Positions 61,847-64,000 of a stretch of DNA of 64,000 nt are shown here, piece by piece (the first letter of the stretch is position 1; each line of letters opens with the position of its first letter). The notes under the pieces are model-generated. The model did no database searches, was not told the DNA's origin, and saw nothing but the letters and a program-made list of their open reading frames with translations. The position numbers and the translations under genes were made by a program. Source of the DNA: Gp6-AA40 sp963723495 (lineage in GTDB: Bacteria > Acidobacteriota > Vicinamibacteria > Vicinamibacterales > UBA2999); assembly GCA_963723495.1 (NCBI GenBank), contig CAVRQR010000012.1, positions 372,001 to 436,000 of the forward strand, written 5' to 3'.

Positions 61847-63867
61847 GGCGCTTCGGTGTTCACCACTCGATCGACACGTCGTTCGAGCGTGAGCACGACG
61901 GCCACGCCGGAATCGAGCGGTTCACCTGGCGCTGGTGCCTGATCCACCACCAACCCGCTGCCACGCAGTTGCGCCGACAAGCCGAGACGGGACATGACAG
62001 CGAGGGCGTCACGGGCACTCAGACCAGTCATGTCAGGAAACTGCGAAGCCGAGATGCTTGCCGTGGCCGGCACGGGCACGAGCGATGGTGGCGGCGTCAC
62101 CGGTCCCGCCGCCGCAAGCTGACCGGTCTCGTCCGGCCGGCTGGCGAGCACGGGCTCGGGTGCATCGATCGATGCGGGGATGCCGTATTGCCGGAGCGCC
62201 GCCGTCGCGATTCGCTGGAAGATCGGCGCGGCGACGACACCGCCATAGGGAGAAACTCTGTGCGGCGAATCGACGACGACCACGATTGCGAAGGCCGGCT
62301 TGCGTGAAGGAACGAAGCCGACAAACGAGACGTTGTAGTCGGAATGCCCGCGGTAGCTGCCGTTCACGAGCTTCTTGGCGGTTCCTGTCTTTCCCGCGAC
62401 GGTGTACCCGGGGACCTGCGCACGCTCGCCCGTCCCGTCCTCGACGACCTTCTCCATGATCCCGGTCAGCGTCGCCATGGTGCTCCCGCTGGCCACACGA
62501 CCGTGCACCCGGTGCGGGACCGGCAAGCGTCTGTCGCCGCGAATCACGGCGCGTACTGCGCGTGGCTGGAGGAGGTCGCCGCCATTGGCAACGGCGCTCA
62601 CGGCGACGGCCATCTGCAGCGGGGTGACACCGACCTGGTAGCCCATGGCAACGGAAGCCAGCGCGCTGTCGTTCAGCGACGAGGGATCCCAGACCATCCC
62701 GGGGCTCTCACCACGAAAGTCGGGAGACGTTGGCTTCCCGAAACCAAAACGCTTCACGTAGTCGCCGATCTTCTCCGGCCCGAGTCTCAGCGCGACCTTG
62801 ATGGCGCCGACGTTACTCGACCGCACGATGACGTCGGCGAACGAGAGCACGCCGTAGTTGTGGTCGTCGTTGATGACGCGCGATCCAAACCTGATGTTGC
62901 CCGCGCTGGCGTCGATCATCGCCTCCGGCGTGATCGCTTTCTCCTCGAAGGCAGCACTCGCGGTCACGATCTTGAACGTCGATCCGGGCTCGTAGTAGTC
63001 CTGCACCGCCCGATTGCGCCGTGACTCTACCCGCGCCTCGCGATACGCATTCGGGTTGAACGAAGGGTAGTTGGCCAGCGCCAGGATCTCGCCTGTTGCC
63101 GGATCCATGATCACCGCTGATCCCGCCGATGCGCCGCTCGACTCGACGCCGGCGCGCAACTCGCGTTCCGCGACGTACTGCAGGTACTGATCGATGGTCA
63201 GCTCGAGCGAGGCGCCGGTGGTCGGCGGCCGTTCGACGCGGCTGAAGGCGTGGCGCCGCGCATCGGTCTGCACCAGGATCGTGCCGGCCTTGCCTCGAAT
63301 GAGCGAGTCGTAGGTCCCTTCGATGCCACCGAGACCGACGTTGTCCACGCCCACGTAGCCGAGCAGGTGAGACGCGAGCTCGCGGTTGGGATAGCGACGC
63401 TGATTCTCGCGGATGAATCCGATGCCCTCCATGTCCAGGTCGGCAACGCGCCGCGCCTGCTCGGGCGAGACCTGACGACGGACGTACGCGAAGTGCTTAC
63501 CCTTGCGGATGCGGTCGGCAATCGCGGCACGGTCGCCGGCCTCACAATCGCGCAGTGCCCGGCACAGCGTGGCTGCCGCCTGATCCGGATCGCCGAGCTC
63601 GGTCGGCACGGCATAGATGGTGTCGGCGTCGATGCTGCGCGCCAGGATGCGGCCGTTGCGATCGAGGATCTCGCCGCGCTTGGCCGGTGATTCGATCGTT
63701 CGTGACTGCTGACGGTCGGCGCGCGCGGTCAGATCGGCGTGCCGGAAGATCTGCAGATACACGAGCCGCGCCTCGATCGCTGCCGACCACACGAGCAGCA
63801 GGCAGAAAGCGACCGTGAGCCTTTGCCTCAGCGTCGTGCGCCAGTCGTTGCTGGACTTGTCGGCCAC
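61843..63867 (-). CDS. ftsI: Penicillin-binding protein FtsI with PASTA domain
   Basis: The septal transpeptidase partner of FtsW. One N-terminal helix (VAFCLLLVWSAAIEARLVYL) is followed by the non-catalytic dimerisation domain (SPAKRGEILDRNGRILARS). The transpeptidase has the active Ser in EPGSTFKIVTASAAF (SxxK), RSSNVGAIK (SxN) and AGKTGTAKKLVNG (KTG). The C terminus has a Pro-rich linker and one PASTA domain (FPDMTGLSARDALAVMSRLG), a peptidoglycan-sensing feature more usual in Gram-positive bacteria but regular in Acidobacteriota. 674 residues, intact. Confidence 0.95.
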   Translation of the reverse strand: MADKSSNDWRTTLRQRLTVAFCLLLVWSAAIEARLVYLQIFRHADLTARADRQQSRTIESPAKRGEILDRNGRILARSIDADTIYAVPTELGDPDQAAATLCRALRDCEAGDRAAIADRIRKGKHFAYVRRQVSPEQARRVADLDMEGIGFIRENQRRYPNRELASHLLGYVGVDNVGLGGIEGTYDSLIRGKAGTILVQTDARRHAFSRVERPPTTGASLELTIDQYLQYVAERELRAGVESSGASAGSAVIMDPATGEILALANYPSFNPNAYREARVESRRNRAVQDYYEPGSTFKIVTASAAFEEKAITPEAMIDASAGNIRFGSRVINDDHNYGVLSFADVIVRSSNVGAIKVALRLGPEKIGDYVKRFGFGKPTSPDFRGESPGMVWDPSSLNDSALASVAMGYQVGVTPLQMAVAVSAVANGGDLLQPRAVRAVIRGDRRLPVPHRVHGRVASGSTMATLTGIMEKVVEDGTGERAQVPGYTVAGKTGTAKKLVNGSYRGHSDYNVSFVGFVPSRKPAFAIVVVVDSPHRVSPYGGVVAAPIFQRIATAALRQYGIPASIDAPEPVLASRPDETGQLAAAGPVTPPPSLVPVPATASISASQFPDMTGLSARDALAVMSRLGLSAQLRGSGLVVDQAPAPGEPLDSGVAVVLTLERRVDRVVNTEAP

Positions 63868-63885
63868 CGCGAACTCCGTTTCGAC

Positions 63886-64000
63886 CTACCGGCGTGCCAC
63901 AACCGAGCGCGGCGGTGCCGGAGCGGGCGTGACCCGCTCGATGACTGTGGAGTCGTCCGGCGTCGGCGCCACCATCCGCAGCTGGCCGGTTGCGACGCGT
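63886..64000 (-). CDS. ftsL: FtsL, C-terminal end (partial)
   Basis: The last 37 codons end RVATGQLRMVAPTPDD, then a Pro-rich tail RVTPAPAPPRSVVARR and a TAG (63886-63888). Its position directly upstream of ftsI and the VATGQLRMVAP-like ending fit FtsL, the small bitopic divisome protein. The gene starts beyond the window, so the call rests mainly on position. Confidence 0.7.
   Translation of the reverse strand, partial: RVATGQLRMVAPTPDDSTVIERVTPAPAPPRSVVARR

Overview
The window is high-GC bacterial DNA (by eye well above 60% G+C). Its gene content fits Acidobacteriota of the Vicinamibacteria type, probably an uncultivated soil lineage: an Oar-like TonB receptor, the DUF1592/DUF1552 secreted pair, a heme-plus-copper-monooxygenase-plus-TPR protein, S46 peptidase, streptogramin-lyase-like propellers and many secreted proteins of unknown role. 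This assignment rests on gene families only; no rRNA is present. I see no prophage, insertion sequence or CRISPR array.

Layout. 1-3300: start of a TonB receptor (minus strand) and a frameshifted heme/PHM-like/TPR gene. 3304-7291: membrane protein, cstA, a Vgb-like propeller. 7413-12976: a plus-strand trio of a DUF1592 cytochrome-type protein, a Tat-exported DUF1552 protein and a secreted ankyrin protein, the best candidate here for an undescribed system. 13013-30456: metabolic and processing genes (ThDP enzyme, amidohydrolases, pseudouridine synthase, DUF167, cyclodeaminase-like protein, signal peptidase I, LepA, ankyrin protein, PQQ propeller, flavoprotein remnant, citrate synthase, metallo-beta-lactamase-fold hydrolase). 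30604-33781: outer-membrane barrel, glycosyltransferase, larB. 33939-42208: an information-processing run mutS2-dnaG-rpoD-tRNA(CAU)-zinc ribbon protein-rnhA-map. 42241-48583: S46 peptidase, VapBC, pgeF, acpS, a small SpoVG-like protein and a radical SAM protein. 48953-64000: a nearly complete division and cell wall (dcw) cluster on the minus strand, in transcription order ftsL-ftsI-murE-murF-mraY-murD-ftsW-murG-murC-ftsQ-ftsA-ftsZ, without murB or ddl.

Two features run through the whole window. First, intergenic gaps hold short tandem repeats with a strict 7-base period, in at least five sequence families (units AACTCCC, AACCTGG, GGACCAA, CTGAATT, CAGTCAG), usually starting at or just after a stop codon and often arranged as inverted arms that fold into hairpins. 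A second set of dispersed GC-rich palindromes, built on GTCCGGCT/AGCCGGAC or GGGTCC/GGACCC cores, resembles REP elements. Second, more than 20 single-base frameshifts interrupt otherwise well-conserved genes, several next to short homopolymers and several in essential genes (murE, murF, gltA, acpS). They are best read as consensus errors of a long-read or low-coverage assembly, so I give reconstructed gene limits and mark the approximate break points.
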